A DNA stretch of 64,000 bases from Bradyrhizobium liaoningense (GTDB lineage: Bacteria > Pseudomonadota > Alphaproteobacteria > Rhizobiales > Xanthobacteraceae), in the NCBI RefSeq assembly GCF_018130785.1, contig NZ_JAFCJT010000001.1, positions 124,001 through 188,000 of the forward strand. Reading direction: 5' to 3'. Made by a program: the position numbers and the translations under genes. Positions within the stretch are counted from its first letter, which is position 1; the number at the start of each line of letters is the position of its first letter. Positions 46,715 through 55,270 of this stretch are shown here, in pieces. Under the pieces are notes generated by a model. It searched no databases and was not told the DNA's origin. It worked only from the letters and a program-made list of their open reading frames with translations.

Positions 46715-48762
46715 GCGGCAACACTCTCGCCTGTACGCGGCCGGTAGGCCGGTGCGTCCGGGAACAGGCCGCGGCGTATGCCGACGAGGCCGATCAGGGC
46801 GTCCTCGCGCGCCTTTTCGTTGGGATCCCTTACCGCCCGGCCCAGCGCCCGATCGACGCTGGTCAACAGCTCGGTCGGCATTCCTCCACCGGCGTAGCCG
46901 CGGCAAGCGATGGCGAGCTGATCAAGCATGTCGTCGATGACGGCAATGGTGGTTGCCGCAAGCCCATAGCGCGCGCGGCGCAGGTCGATGATATTGATCC
47001 CGATTCGAAGCTGGGCGAGGCTGTCGGTATCGCGGCGATCGCTCTCGGAGAGGAAGGCGATGCGCTGCACCAGCAGCCCGAGCCGATGCAGCATGAGGCC
47101 GGCAAACTCCGCCCGATCGCCCTTGCCGCGGCGCTCGGCAGCGACCGCGAGCGTCTTCCAGCTCGACAGCACCAGGCGATTGGCGATCCACTCCGCGCCC
47201 ACGCCGCGCGCGATCCGCGTTACGAGCTCGGCGATGACGACGCCGACGAAGAAGGCGACCGCGGAATTGGCGTAGGATGCGAAATCCGCGCTGTAGGTCG
47301 ATTGCAGCGCCAGCAGCGTTGCGGTGTTGGCCGCGAGCGCCATGCCGGTGCCCGCGGTTGCCGGCCGTGCGATCAGGAAACCGTAGAGCAGGAAGGTCGG
47401 CGCAAGCGCCACGACCAGGACCTCGAGATGCGAGATCGCAGGCACCAGTGCGAACAGATAGATCGCGACGACGACGATGGCGACCAGCGACCACAAGCCA
47501 AAGCTGCGAATGAAACGTGCGGGCTCATCCTGCGCGGCAAAGAAGGAACACGCGACCGCCGCCATCATCGGCGCAGAGGCGCCATCCGGCCAGCCGGTCC
47601 CGATCCAGAACGCGCAGCAGATCAGGATGGCCGCGGCCGCGCCGGCCGCCGACCACAAGGCAAGGCCGCGGTCGCGATGGCGTACCGGCGCGGCGCCGGC
47701 CTCGGACTGGAAGGCCAGATCGAGCGTCGAAACATTGCGGCTCTCGGCGATGGCCTCGCTAAGCACGCGGCAGTCGCACGAGAGGTCGACCAGCTCGCGC
47801 ACCCGCAACAGCAGGCTCGTGGTGATGATCCGCTCCCACGAGGCGCTGTCATCGAGCACCGCCTGCCGCTCTGCGATCGCAGCGCGGATCCGCTCGGCCG
47901 GTTGCCGCGCGCCGACGTCGCTCGCAATCCATTGCGCAAGATCCTCCAGCAGCCGCTTCAGTTCGGGCTGCCGGCGCAGCGCCTCCTCCCCCAGCGCAGC
48001 CAGCCGATCCTCCAGCGAGGCGATCACCGGCAAGAGCATCAGCATGCGCAGCCGGATCTCGCTGAGGCCGTTCACCGCGTTGCGATCGGTCAGCCGGTCA
48101 TACGCAAGATGGGTGGAAAGCGTGTCGATCTCGACGATGTCGGTCGCAAGCTTGAGCCGCCTGCCGCGGCGCGTTTCACTCGTTCCCTGACGAAGCAGCA
48201 CCGCCTGGCTCAGGCGCTGCGCATCGGACAGCCAGGCGTCGACGCGATTGGCAACGGCTGGCGCGACGCTGCGGGGAAAGACGATGGTGGAGACGAGGCT
48301 CGCGCAGATGATGCCGAGGGAAATCTCCTCTACCCGCGCAACGGCGGTATCGAAGATGGAGCCGGGCTCGGAGACCGAGGGAAACCCGATCAGCGCGACC
48401 GTGTATCCCGCCAGCATGAAGATGTAGCTGCGCGGCGTGCCATCCAGCAGCGACAGATAAAGGCAGAGCCCGACCCAGAGCGCGATGGCAAGGCACAGCA
48501 GCTCCGGTGCATCGACCAGGTTCGGCACCAGCGCCACCGTCATGGTCGCGCCGACCAGCGTGCCCAGCACGCGGAAGAACGCCTTCGAGCTGGTTGCGCC
48601 CGCCAGCGGCTGCGAGGTGATGTAGACGGTCGCCATCGCCCAATAGGGCCGCGGCAGGTCCATGGCGAGTGCGATGACGAGCGCGAGCATCGACGCGGCG
48701 AACGTCTTCAAAGCAAAAATGAGGTCCGCGTGGCGGACCAGGAACGGCTCTTGCGCACGCAT
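46711..48762 (-). CDS. aaeB: FUSC family aromatic-acid efflux pump, AaeB-like
   Basis: A 683-residue inner-membrane protein with two blocks of ~5-6 helices (~18-170 and ~365-500), each followed by a cytoplasmic helical region: the FUSC/AaeB duplicated layout. The N-terminal ALKTFAASMLALVIALAMDLPRPYWAMATVYITSQPLAGATSSKAFFRVLGTLVG is diagnostic of the family. It exports hydroxylated aromatic acids as a relief valve. Preceded by a MarR gene one base away and followed by coupled aaeX and aaeA. Confidence 0.9.
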   Translation of the reverse strand: MRAQEPFLVRHADLIFALKTFAASMLALVIALAMDLPRPYWAMATVYITSQPLAGATSSKAFFRVLGTLVGATMTVALVPNLVDAPELLCLAIALWVGLCLYLSLLDGTPRSYIFMLAGYTVALIGFPSVSEPGSIFDTAVARVEEISLGIICASLVSTIVFPRSVAPAVANRVDAWLSDAQRLSQAVLLRQGTSETRRGRRLKLATDIVEIDTLSTHLAYDRLTDRNAVNGLSEIRLRMLMLLPVIASLEDRLAALGEEALRRQPELKRLLEDLAQWIASDVGARQPAERIRAAIAERQAVLDDSASWERIITTSLLLRVRELVDLSCDCRVLSEAIAESRNVSTLDLAFQSEAGAAPVRHRDRGLALWSAAGAAAAILICCAFWIGTGWPDGASAPMMAAVACSFFAAQDEPARFIRSFGLWSLVAIVVVAIYLFALVPAISHLEVLVVALAPTFLLYGFLIARPATAGTGMALAANTATLLALQSTYSADFASYANSAVAFFVGVVIAELVTRIARGVGAEWIANRLVLSSWKTLAVAAERRGKGDRAEFAGLMLHRLGLLVQRIAFLSESDRRDTDSLAQLRIGINIIDLRRARYGLAATTIAVIDDMLDQLAIACRGYAGGGMPTELLTSVDRALGRAVRDPNEKAREDALIGLVGIRRGLFPDAPAYRPRTGESVAA

Positions 48763-48763
48763 G

Positions 48764-49237
48764 CTATTTCGGCTCTGGACCGGTCTTGGTATCCTGCAGG
48801 CGACCGGCGCGCTGCTCGATGCGCTGAAGGGTCTCGAAGGTTATCGCAAGTTCCTCGGGCCCGATATCCTTGAGCAGGCTTGCCCGGACGCGCCGCAAGA
48901 TCCGGTTGGTCTCCTCGACCTTGGCCTCGCCCGCTTTGGTCAGATGTAGCGTTTTGGCACGGCGGTCGCTCGGATCCTCGCGGCGTTCAACGAGCCCCTC
49001 GGCCTGGAGCAGATCGATCAACCGGACCAGCGACGGCCCCTCGATGCCGAGTTCGTCGGCGAGGACGCCCTGCCGCACGTTCTCGCCCTGCCGCGACAGC
49101 ACCAGCAGCGGGATTGCGGTCGCATAGGACAGGCCGTGATCGGACAGCGCCTGATCGGACTCGCGGCGCCAGATCCGGCCAAGGCGCGCGATGAGCCGTC
49201 CAATCTCGGCGTGGATGAAGCCTTGCGAGGGAGCCAT
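48764..49237 (-). CDS. MarR family transcriptional regulator
   Basis: A 157-residue winged-helix dimer protein. Seen: VRQGVLADELGIEGPSLVRLIDLLQAEGLVERREDPSDRRAKTLHLT, the helix-turn-helix and wing, and flanking dimer helices. The start is ATG 49237 (MAPSQGF); a GTG at 49255 exists, but neither has a clear ribosome binding site, so the mRNA may be leaderless. It leads the aaeB-aaeX-aaeA operon, one base before aaeB, and probably represses it until an aromatic acid binds. It is divergent from the MFS gene at 49331. Confidence 0.88.
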   Translation of the reverse strand: MAPSQGFIHAEIGRLIARLGRIWRRESDQALSDHGLSYATAIPLLVLSRQGENVRQGVLADELGIEGPSLVRLIDLLQAEGLVERREDPSDRRAKTLHLTKAGEAKVEETNRILRRVRASLLKDIGPEELAITFETLQRIEQRAGRLQDTKTGPEPK

Positions 49238-49330
49238 GCAAATTAGATAGGACACGAACTATTAGGCTGCAACTATATTAATCCGACGGATCGAGGCCAA
49301 TCACGCAAATGCGAACGAGGACGACGTTGG

Positions 49331-50557
49331 ATGGGACTGGGTTCCGCCACTGAGGCGCGGGAGGCAATCGTAGGCGACAGCGCGTTGACGCTGGTCCCGA
49401 CCTTCGTCGTCGTCGCCGTAGATGCCACGGGCATGGGGATCATCCTGCCCCTGCTGCCCTTCTACTCGCAGCGGCTCGGCGCCACACCGTTCCTGATCGG
49501 CGCACTGATCTCGGTCTATGCCGTCTGTCAGCTCATCGCCGGCCCTGTGGTCGGCATCCTCTCGGATCGCTATGGCCGGCGGAAGGTTCTGGTCGTCAGC
49601 CAGATCGGGACCCTGATCGGCTTCGTCCTGCTCGCCTTGGCGGGCAATCTGACGCTGGTGTTTCTGGCACGCATCATCGATGGCCTTACATCAGGCAACA
49701 TCTCGGTCGCGCACGCCTATGCCGCAGAGCACAGTGCGCCTGCAACCCGCAAGCAGGCGCTCGGCATGACCAGCGGCGCAATCGGGACCGGGCTGTTGCT
49801 CGGACCTGCGCTGTCGAGCTTCCTCGTCCATTACGGCCAGACCGCGCCAGTGTGGGCCGCGGCCGCACTCTCGCTGATCAGCATTTTCGCGACCATCGCC
49901 CTGCTCCCGCCGGATCACCCGGCCTCCGAGCCGCTCTACCACCACCGCGTGCCCGAGCCGACGCTGACCCTCAGCCTGCTCGGCATGCGTTACGCCTGGC
50001 GGCTGCTCGGCCTGCTCATCGTGTTCTTCTTCGTCAACTCGATGTTCCTGTCGCAGATCGGCCTGTTCCTCTCGGCGCGGTTCTCATGGGACGGGCATCC
50101 CTTCGGCGCGCGCGAACTCGGCTGGATGTTCGCCTATGCCGGCTTCATCAACATGGTGGTGCAGGGCCTCTTGATCACCCGCGCGAACCTGATCGCCTCC
50201 GACCGCAGCATCGTGATGGCGGCGTTCGCCTGTATGGGGCTCGGATTTGCGGGGCTGGCGGCCGGCAGCAGTGTCAGCCTGCTCGCGATCTACCTGACCC
50301 TGATCATCATCGGCACCATGTTCGCGCGCAGCACGCTGACGGCGGAGCTGTCGCGCTCGACCGCCATCAACCGCCAGGGCATGATCATGGGCCTTAACCA
50401 GTCGCTGATGTCGGGCGCGAATATCACCGCACCGCTTCTGAGCGGCGCGCTGATCGGTCATCGGATGTTCGTCTCGTGGGCGCTTGCGATGGCCGCGATC
50501 GCGGCGATCGGCGCGGCGCTGGCGGGCCAGTTGCTGGACACGCCGCGGACGCGGTAG
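49331..50557 (+). CDS. MFS exporter, TetA-like / DHA1 family
   Basis: A 408-residue protein with 12 helices. VDATGMGIILPLLPFYSQRLGA in helix 1, LSDRYGRRKVLVVSQ (motif A) and LARIIDGLTSGNISVAHAYAAEHSAP (motif C/D region) resemble TetA-type tetracycline and drug exporters. Transcribed away from marR across a 93-base AT-rich region, so it may share MarR control. Its stop codon TAG overlaps the first base of a palindromic repeat. Confidence 0.85.
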   Translation: MGLGSATEAREAIVGDSALTLVPTFVVVAVDATGMGIILPLLPFYSQRLGATPFLIGALISVYAVCQLIAGPVVGILSDRYGRRKVLVVSQIGTLIGFVLLALAGNLTLVFLARIIDGLTSGNISVAHAYAAEHSAPATRKQALGMTSGAIGTGLLLGPALSSFLVHYGQTAPVWAAAALSLISIFATIALLPPDHPASEPLYHHRVPEPTLTLSLLGMRYAWRLLGLLIVFFFVNSMFLSQIGLFLSARFSWDGHPFGARELGWMFAYAGFINMVVQGLLITRANLIASDRSIVMAAFACMGLGFAGLAAGSSVSLLAIYLTLIIIGTMFARSTLTAELSRSTAINRQGMIMGLNQSLMSGANITAPLLSGALIGHRMFVSWALAMAAIAAIGAALAGQLLDTPRTR

Positions 50558-50605
50558 AGCATGATCCGGAAAAGTGCGAAGCGGTTTTCCGAAAAGATCA
50601 TGCTC
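50557..50605. repeat. 49-base palindromic repeat, likely transcription terminator
   Basis: GAGCATGATC (50557-50566) pairs with GATCATGCTC (50596-50605); CGGAAAA and TTTTCCG form an inner arm. This is a familiar Bradyrhizobium interspersed palindrome. Its first base is the last base of the MFS stop codon, and it lies between two convergent genes, so it may end transcription from both sides. Confidence 0.8.
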
Positions 50606-50628
50606 CAATAAAGCCTAAAGCCCGCGTT

Positions 50629-51537
50629 TCACTTCACGAGATACACGTCCGGATCGGCGCTCGAGCTCGGGTTCTTGAAAGCGTTGCGCAGGGCCGGCGA
50701 CATCGGGACGTTGTAGTTGATGCCGTTCGGCGGCGTCGGCGATTCCAGCCACTTCCGATAGAGCACCTCGATCTCCGGGCTTGCGTAGAGCTCTGCGGTG
50801 GCGCGATCGGCCAGCGCCTTGAACGGCGCATCCTCCCGCCGCAGCATGATTCCGAACGGCTCGGCCTTCGCGAACGTCTCGTCACTGATCATGAACAGGG
50901 CCGGCTCCTTCGAGCGCGCAATGGCGACCGCGAGCTGGACATCGTCGAGCGCGTAGGCCTGGGCGCGATCGGTCTCGAGCAGCAGGAACGCCTCGGCCTG
51001 ATCCACCGCCGGCATGATCCTGATGCCGAGATTGCGCTCGGTATTGACCTTGGCGAGCTGGTTCAGGTTGACCGAGCCCGCGACCGCCGTGACGGCCTTG
51101 CCCTTGAGATCGTCGATGGTGTTGATCTTGGAAGCCTTCTTGGCGGCAAAGCGCGTCGCGCTGAGGAAGTGCGTGTTGGTAAAGGCGACCTGCTTCTGCC
51201 GGTCGGCATTGTTGGTGGTCGCCGAGCAGTGCAGGTCGAGCGTGCCATTGACCATCAGCGGGATGCGGTTCGACGAGGTCACGGCGACATAGTCGACGGC
51301 GATATCGGGCGTGGCGAGCTGCTTCTTCACGGCGTCGACGATCTTCAGGCAAATGTCCATGGCAAGGCCGACCGGCTTCTGGTTGCCGTCGAGATAGCTG
51401 AACGGGACCGACGCTTCCTGATAGCCCAGCGTGATCTTCCTGGTCTCCTTGATCTTCTGGAGCGTGCCCGAGAGATCTTCGGCAGACGCGGCCCCCGCAA
51501 GACAGGTGACGGCCAGGAGAATGGTGGGAAGACGCAT
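50629..51537 (-). CDS. amino-acid ABC transporter substrate-binding protein (GltI/AapJ-like)
   Basis: A 302-residue periplasmic type II binding protein. Signal peptide 1-19 (ending ASA-ED). The start GTLQKIKETRKITLGYQEASVPFSYLDGNQKPVG and NRIPLMVNGTLDLHCSATTNNADRQKQVAFTNTHF are those of glutamate/aspartate binding proteins. No permease or ATPase gene is adjacent, so it is an orphan subunit. It is divergent from the Liv operon. Confidence 0.88.
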   Translation of the reverse strand: MRLPTILLAVTCLAGAASAEDLSGTLQKIKETRKITLGYQEASVPFSYLDGNQKPVGLAMDICLKIVDAVKKQLATPDIAVDYVAVTSSNRIPLMVNGTLDLHCSATTNNADRQKQVAFTNTHFLSATRFAAKKASKINTIDDLKGKAVTAVAGSVNLNQLAKVNTERNLGIRIMPAVDQAEAFLLLETDRAQAYALDDVQLAVAIARSKEPALFMISDETFAKAEPFGIMLRREDAPFKALADRATAELYASPEIEVLYRKWLESPTPPNGINYNVPMSPALRNAFKNPSSSADPDVYLVK

Positions 51538-51878
51538 CGGGGGCTCCTTAAGGGGATCATCGGCCGCGCCGGCGCGCAGGCCGCGCAGGTGTAGCCCAAG
51601 GGCACGGCGATCGCCAGACGAGGTTCCGCCTATCAGCTATCGCGGATTTATATGTATCGATGCGGGAGCAGGCAGCGCGCCGCGTCGTCAGGGTTGAGCG
51701 CGTTGCGGCGCAGGTGCGTCTAGGCGGACAACCAGTCAGCACAAGTTTTCATGGTGGGCGCGCAATACCTTGAGTCTCGCGAGGCCGCCCTTCCCTGCGA
51801 TTTGATTCCGCATCGATTGCCGTGCGCTGCCTCGCCAAAAAGGACCGGTTGCCGTAAGCGCGGCCGGGACAACAAGGA
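51538..51878. other. intergenic region, 341 bases
   Basis: Divergent control region between the glutamate-type binding protein and the Liv operon. A short plus-strand frame from 51751 overlaps the livG start but is Arg- and Cys-rich and looks like chance. No clear palindrome was found. The start of livG has AAGGA only one base away, so translation may depend on another site. Confidence 0.45.
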
Positions 51879-52685
51879 ATGGATGGCCGGGTGGCAGGTT
51901 CCGGGGAAACGCGTCGCGGCGCGAGCGAGGTGCTGCGCGTCGAAGGGCTGACCGTGCAGTATGGCGCGCTCGTCGCCCTGCGCGACGTGAGCTGGTCAGT
52001 CCATAACGACGAGATCCTTGGCATCATCGGCCCGAACGGCGCGGGAAAAAGCAGCTGCTTTGCCGCCGTCACCAATGCCGTCACCCATCGCGGCCGCACA
52101 TTCCTCGACAAGGCCGACGTCTCGGCGCTCCGGACGTTCGACCTCGCCGGCCGCGGCCTGCGCCGCACCTTTCAGCAGAACTCGTTCTTCGGCGAGCTGA
52201 CCGTCCTGCAGAACGCGGTGTCGGCCATCTTCCGCGATTTCTCGACCGATCTCGCCACATCCCTGTTCGCGCCCTGGCGCGAGGCCACCACGCGCCGCGC
52301 AGCCGAACTGGCCGCCGCACAACTGCTCGACTTCTTCGGCATCGCCCGACAGTACTACGACCAGCTTCCCGGCGACATTCCCTACGGCGTGCAGCGCCTG
52401 CTCTCGGTTGCACTCGCCTATGGCACCGGCGCAAAGGTGCTCCTGCTCGATGAACCCGCGGCCGGCCTCAGCGGCGGCGACATGAAGAAGCTCGCCGACG
52501 TCCTGATTGGCCTGCGCAAGCGTAACCTCGCCCTCGTCGTCATCGAGCACCACATGGACCTCATCATGTCGATTGCCGATCGCATCGTCATGATCGACCA
52601 GGGTGCGACGCTGGCGACGGGAACGCCTGTTGACATCCAACGCGATCCCCGCGTGCGCGAAGCCTATCTGGGACGCGACGAATGA
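51879..52685 (+). CDS. branched-chain-type ABC transporter ATP-binding protein (LivG-like)
   Basis: A 268-residue ABC ATPase. Walker A GPNGAGKSS, family-specific RTFQQNSFFGELTVLQNA, signature PYGVQRLLSVALA (usual for LivG) and Walker B VLLLDEPAAGLSGGD with the H-loop IEHHMD. Drives import through LivHM (53422, 54273). Overlaps LivF by four bases. The ATG has a poorly placed ribosome binding site. The operon's ligand could be a branched amino acid, amide, urea or aromatic acid. Confidence 0.92.
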   Translation: MDGRVAGSGETRRGASEVLRVEGLTVQYGALVALRDVSWSVHNDEILGIIGPNGAGKSSCFAAVTNAVTHRGRTFLDKADVSALRTFDLAGRGLRRTFQQNSFFGELTVLQNAVSAIFRDFSTDLATSLFAPWREATTRRAAELAAAQLLDFFGIARQYYDQLPGDIPYGVQRLLSVALAYGTGAKVLLLDEPAAGLSGGDMKKLADVLIGLRKRNLALVVIEHHMDLIMSIADRIVMIDQGATLATGTPVDIQRDPRVREAYLGRDE

Positions 52686-53425
52686 GCGGCGTACTCCAGA
52701 GCGACGGTCTCTCGGTCCGCTACGCAGGCAATGTCGCGGTGTCAGGCGTCAATATCGGCGTGCCCGCGGGGCGAATGGTCGGCCTCGTCGGCGCCAACGG
52801 CGCCGGCAAGACCACGTTGGTCAATGCGCTCGCCGGCTGGTCCCGTGGCCGCGCCGCGGTCACCGGCAGCGTCCAGCTCGAAGGACGCAGCATCGAGAAA
52901 CTCGCCGCGCACGAGCGGGTGGCACGCGGCCTTACGCTGGTGCCGGAGGGCAAGAACATCTTTGCGGAGCTGACCGTCGACGAGAACCTCGCGCTTGTGC
53001 GCCCGCCCGCGGACGCCACCGGGCGGCACCTCTTCACCATCCCCGAGGTCTTCGAGTTCTTTCCGCGCCTCGCCGAGCGCCGTTCGAACAAGGGCGCAGC
53101 ACTCTCCGGCGGCGAACGGCAGATGCTCGCGGTCGGACGCGCCTTGCTCGCCGGCCCGCGCGTACTGATGCTGGACGAGCCTTCCGCGGGCCTCGCGCCC
53201 CGGCTGATCACCGACCTGCTCTCTCGCATCCGCCTCCTGGTCGATCGCGGCCTGCCGGTGCTGCTGGTCGAGCAGAACGTAAAGGCGGCGCTAAAGGTGG
53301 TCGATCACCTCTACCTGCTCGAACGCGGCAAGATCGTCGGCGAAGGTCCTGCCGACGTCATGGCCGCGGACCATCGCATCATCGAGGCCTATCTCGGCAC
53401 CATCGCCGATGGAACGCCGGCATGA
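52682..53425 (+). CDS. branched-chain-type ABC transporter ATP-binding protein (LivF-like)
   Basis: A 247-residue ABC ATPase. Walker A GANGAGKTT, RGLTLVPEGKNIFAELTVDENL (LivF type), signature LSGGERQMLAVGRAL, Walker B VLMLDEPSAGL and VEQNVKAAL. Second nucleotide-binding subunit of the importer. ATGA overlaps both livG upstream and livH downstream. Confidence 0.93.
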   Translation: MSGVLQSDGLSVRYAGNVAVSGVNIGVPAGRMVGLVGANGAGKTTLVNALAGWSRGRAAVTGSVQLEGRSIEKLAAHERVARGLTLVPEGKNIFAELTVDENLALVRPPADATGRHLFTIPEVFEFFPRLAERRSNKGAALSGGERQMLAVGRALLAGPRVLMLDEPSAGLAPRLITDLLSRIRLLVDRGLPVLLVEQNVKAALKVVDHLYLLERGKIVGEGPADVMAADHRIIEAYLGTIADGTPA

Positions 53426-54276
53426 ATATCGCGCAGCAGGTCATCAACGGCATCGTGCTCGGCTCCGGTTATGCCTGCATCGCGCTGGGCTGGACCATTT
53501 TGCTCGGCGTCGCACGACTGGTGAATTTCGCCCATGGCCAACTCTACATGCTCGGCGCCTTTGTCTCCTGGTACGCCATCACCAAACTGGGCCTGCCCTA
53601 CCCGCTCGCCATTCTGATGGCGATCATCGTGCTCGGCGTCATCGGCCTACTGATGCAGAGCGCGATGATGCGCCTGGTCATGACGCAAAACCTCACCAGC
53701 CTAATGATCGTGACGCTTGGCCTCGGCTACGTCCTGCAGGGCGGCAGTGCGCTGATCTTCGGCGGCAATCCGCAGACGCTGCCCGGAACATTGGCGCGCG
53801 CCAAGATCGACATCGGTCCGCTCTGGTTCACCTGGCAGGACGTGCTGGTGTTGGTCGTAACCCTTCTTCTTTATGGCGCAGTCTGGCTGTTCACGCAGCG
53901 AACCCGCTTCGGCTCGGTCATCCGCGCCGTTGCCGAGGACCCGAAGCTCGCAGAGCTGTTCGGGATCAACGCAAAGCTCGTCTATCTCGGCGTCTTCGTG
54001 TTCGAATGCTCCGCGGTCGCGCTGGGGGCGGCGCTGGTGGCGCCCCGCTCGCCGATCCTGACCAGCATGGGTTTCAATGAGGTCATCATGACCTTTGTCG
54101 TGGTCGTGCTCGGCGGCATCGGCTCGATCGGCGGCGCGCTCGCAGCCGGACTCGGGCTCGGCCTGTTCACCGCTTTCTTCGGCGCGTTCGTCGCGCCGGC
54201 CTATACGACGGCGGCGGCCTTTGCGCTGTTGCTGGCGCTGCTCGTGATCCGTCCCGCAGGGCTTGCAACCAAATGA
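53422..54276 (+). CDS. branched-chain-type ABC transporter permease (LivH-like)
   Basis: A 284-residue permease with about 8 helices. GYACIALGWTILLGVARLVNFAHGQLYMLGAF is the LivH signature; GIGSIGGALAAGLGLGL sits near the end. It pairs with LivM to form the channel. Start ATG 53422 overlaps the LivF stop; a longer open frame upstream lies within livF and is rejected. Confidence 0.93.
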   Translation: MNIAQQVINGIVLGSGYACIALGWTILLGVARLVNFAHGQLYMLGAFVSWYAITKLGLPYPLAILMAIIVLGVIGLLMQSAMMRLVMTQNLTSLMIVTLGLGYVLQGGSALIFGGNPQTLPGTLARAKIDIGPLWFTWQDVLVLVVTLLLYGAVWLFTQRTRFGSVIRAVAEDPKLAELFGINAKLVYLGVFVFECSAVALGAALVAPRSPILTSMGFNEVIMTFVVVVLGGIGSIGGALAAGLGLGLFTAFFGAFVAPAYTTAAAFALLLALLVIRPAGLATK

Positions 54277-55250
54277 CCGCGATCGAATCCCCGCAGCCCG
54301 CCTCGATCCCGCTCCTGCGCCTCGCCGCGGTCGCGGCCTTCATCGTGATGGGCTTCCTCCTGCCGCGCTTGCTCGGCGGTACCTCGGTCGCCTATTCCAC
54401 GCTGACCACGATCGCGATCTTCGCGGTGATGTGCTACGGCGCCGACATCGTGCTGTCTTATCTCGGCGAGGTCAGCCTCGGCCACACCGTGTTCTGGGCC
54501 ATCGGCGGCTATGCGGCCGCGAACCTCTCGGTCAAATACGGCCTGAACGGCTGGGCGACGGCGGCCGCAACGATCGCGCTGTGCCTCGCGGCCGCGACCT
54601 TCCTCGGCGCCGTCACCTTGCGGACCCGCGAGTTCGTGTTTTCCCTCGTGACCTATGCGGCCGCCGTGGTCGCTTACGAGATCGCGTTCAACTGGGACGC
54701 CGTCGGTGGATCCGACGGCGTCGTCGGCATTCCGCCGCTGAAGCTCCCATTGCTCCTGACCAACTTCTCCGGCGCTATGCAGGAAGATCTCTGGCCGATC
54801 GCCTTCGCGCTGCTGCTGCTCACCCTAGCCTTCATCGCGCGCTTCCGCCGCTCGCGGCTGGGCACCACCGCGCTGATGGTGCAGATGAACCCCGCGCTGG
54901 CCGCAAGCCTCGGCGTCGATCCGCGCCGGATCAGGCTCGCCGTGTTCGTGATCTCGGCACCGATCACCGGCCTTGCCGGCTGGCTTTACGCCTATCAGCG
55001 CGCCTATGTCGGCCCCGACATGTTCGAGTCCTACTTCCTCGTCATGATGCTCACCGCGATCGTGCTGGTCGGGCGCCGTATCCTGCTCGGCCCCTTGATC
55101 GGCACCGCCCTCCTGATTGCCCAGCAGAACTTGCTGTCGCTCGGCGGCGACTGGAACAAGATCGTATTGGGATCGGTGCTGGCGCTCGTCCTGATCTTCT
55201 GGCCCGCCGGGCTCGTGGGCCTCTACCGCCGTATCACCAAGAAGACGTAG
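54273..55250 (+). CDS. branched-chain-type ABC transporter permease (LivM-like)
   Basis: A 325-residue permease with ~9-10 helices. SYLGEVSLGHTVFWAIGGYAAANL and the conserved LAASLGVDPRRIRLAVFVISAPITGLAGWLYAY EAA-like loop are LivM type. ATGA overlap with LivH. The binding protein follows after 20 bases. Confidence 0.92.
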   Translation: MTAIESPQPASIPLLRLAAVAAFIVMGFLLPRLLGGTSVAYSTLTTIAIFAVMCYGADIVLSYLGEVSLGHTVFWAIGGYAAANLSVKYGLNGWATAAATIALCLAAATFLGAVTLRTREFVFSLVTYAAAVVAYEIAFNWDAVGGSDGVVGIPPLKLPLLLTNFSGAMQEDLWPIAFALLLLTLAFIARFRRSRLGTTALMVQMNPALAASLGVDPRRIRLAVFVISAPITGLAGWLYAYQRAYVGPDMFESYFLVMMLTAIVLVGRRILLGPLIGTALLIAQQNLLSLGGDWNKIVLGSVLALVLIFWPAGLVGLYRRITKKT

Positions 55251-55270
55251 AACGCATTGGGAGGAAGCGC

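Noticed and set aside
47086..48873. A 595-codon plus-strand frame over the AaeB-like gene
   Set aside because: Antisense shadow; composition is highly polar and low in hydrophobic residues, while the minus-strand protein has the complete FUSC layout.
49238..49330. MarR operator in the marR-MFS divergent region
   Set aside because: Only a 4-base inverted repeat (ATAG...CTAT) is evident near 49250-49262; too weak to list as a site.
52603..53421. N-terminal extension of LivH
   Set aside because: It lies inside livF in another frame and is Arg-rich; the true LivH start overlaps the livF stop as ATGA.
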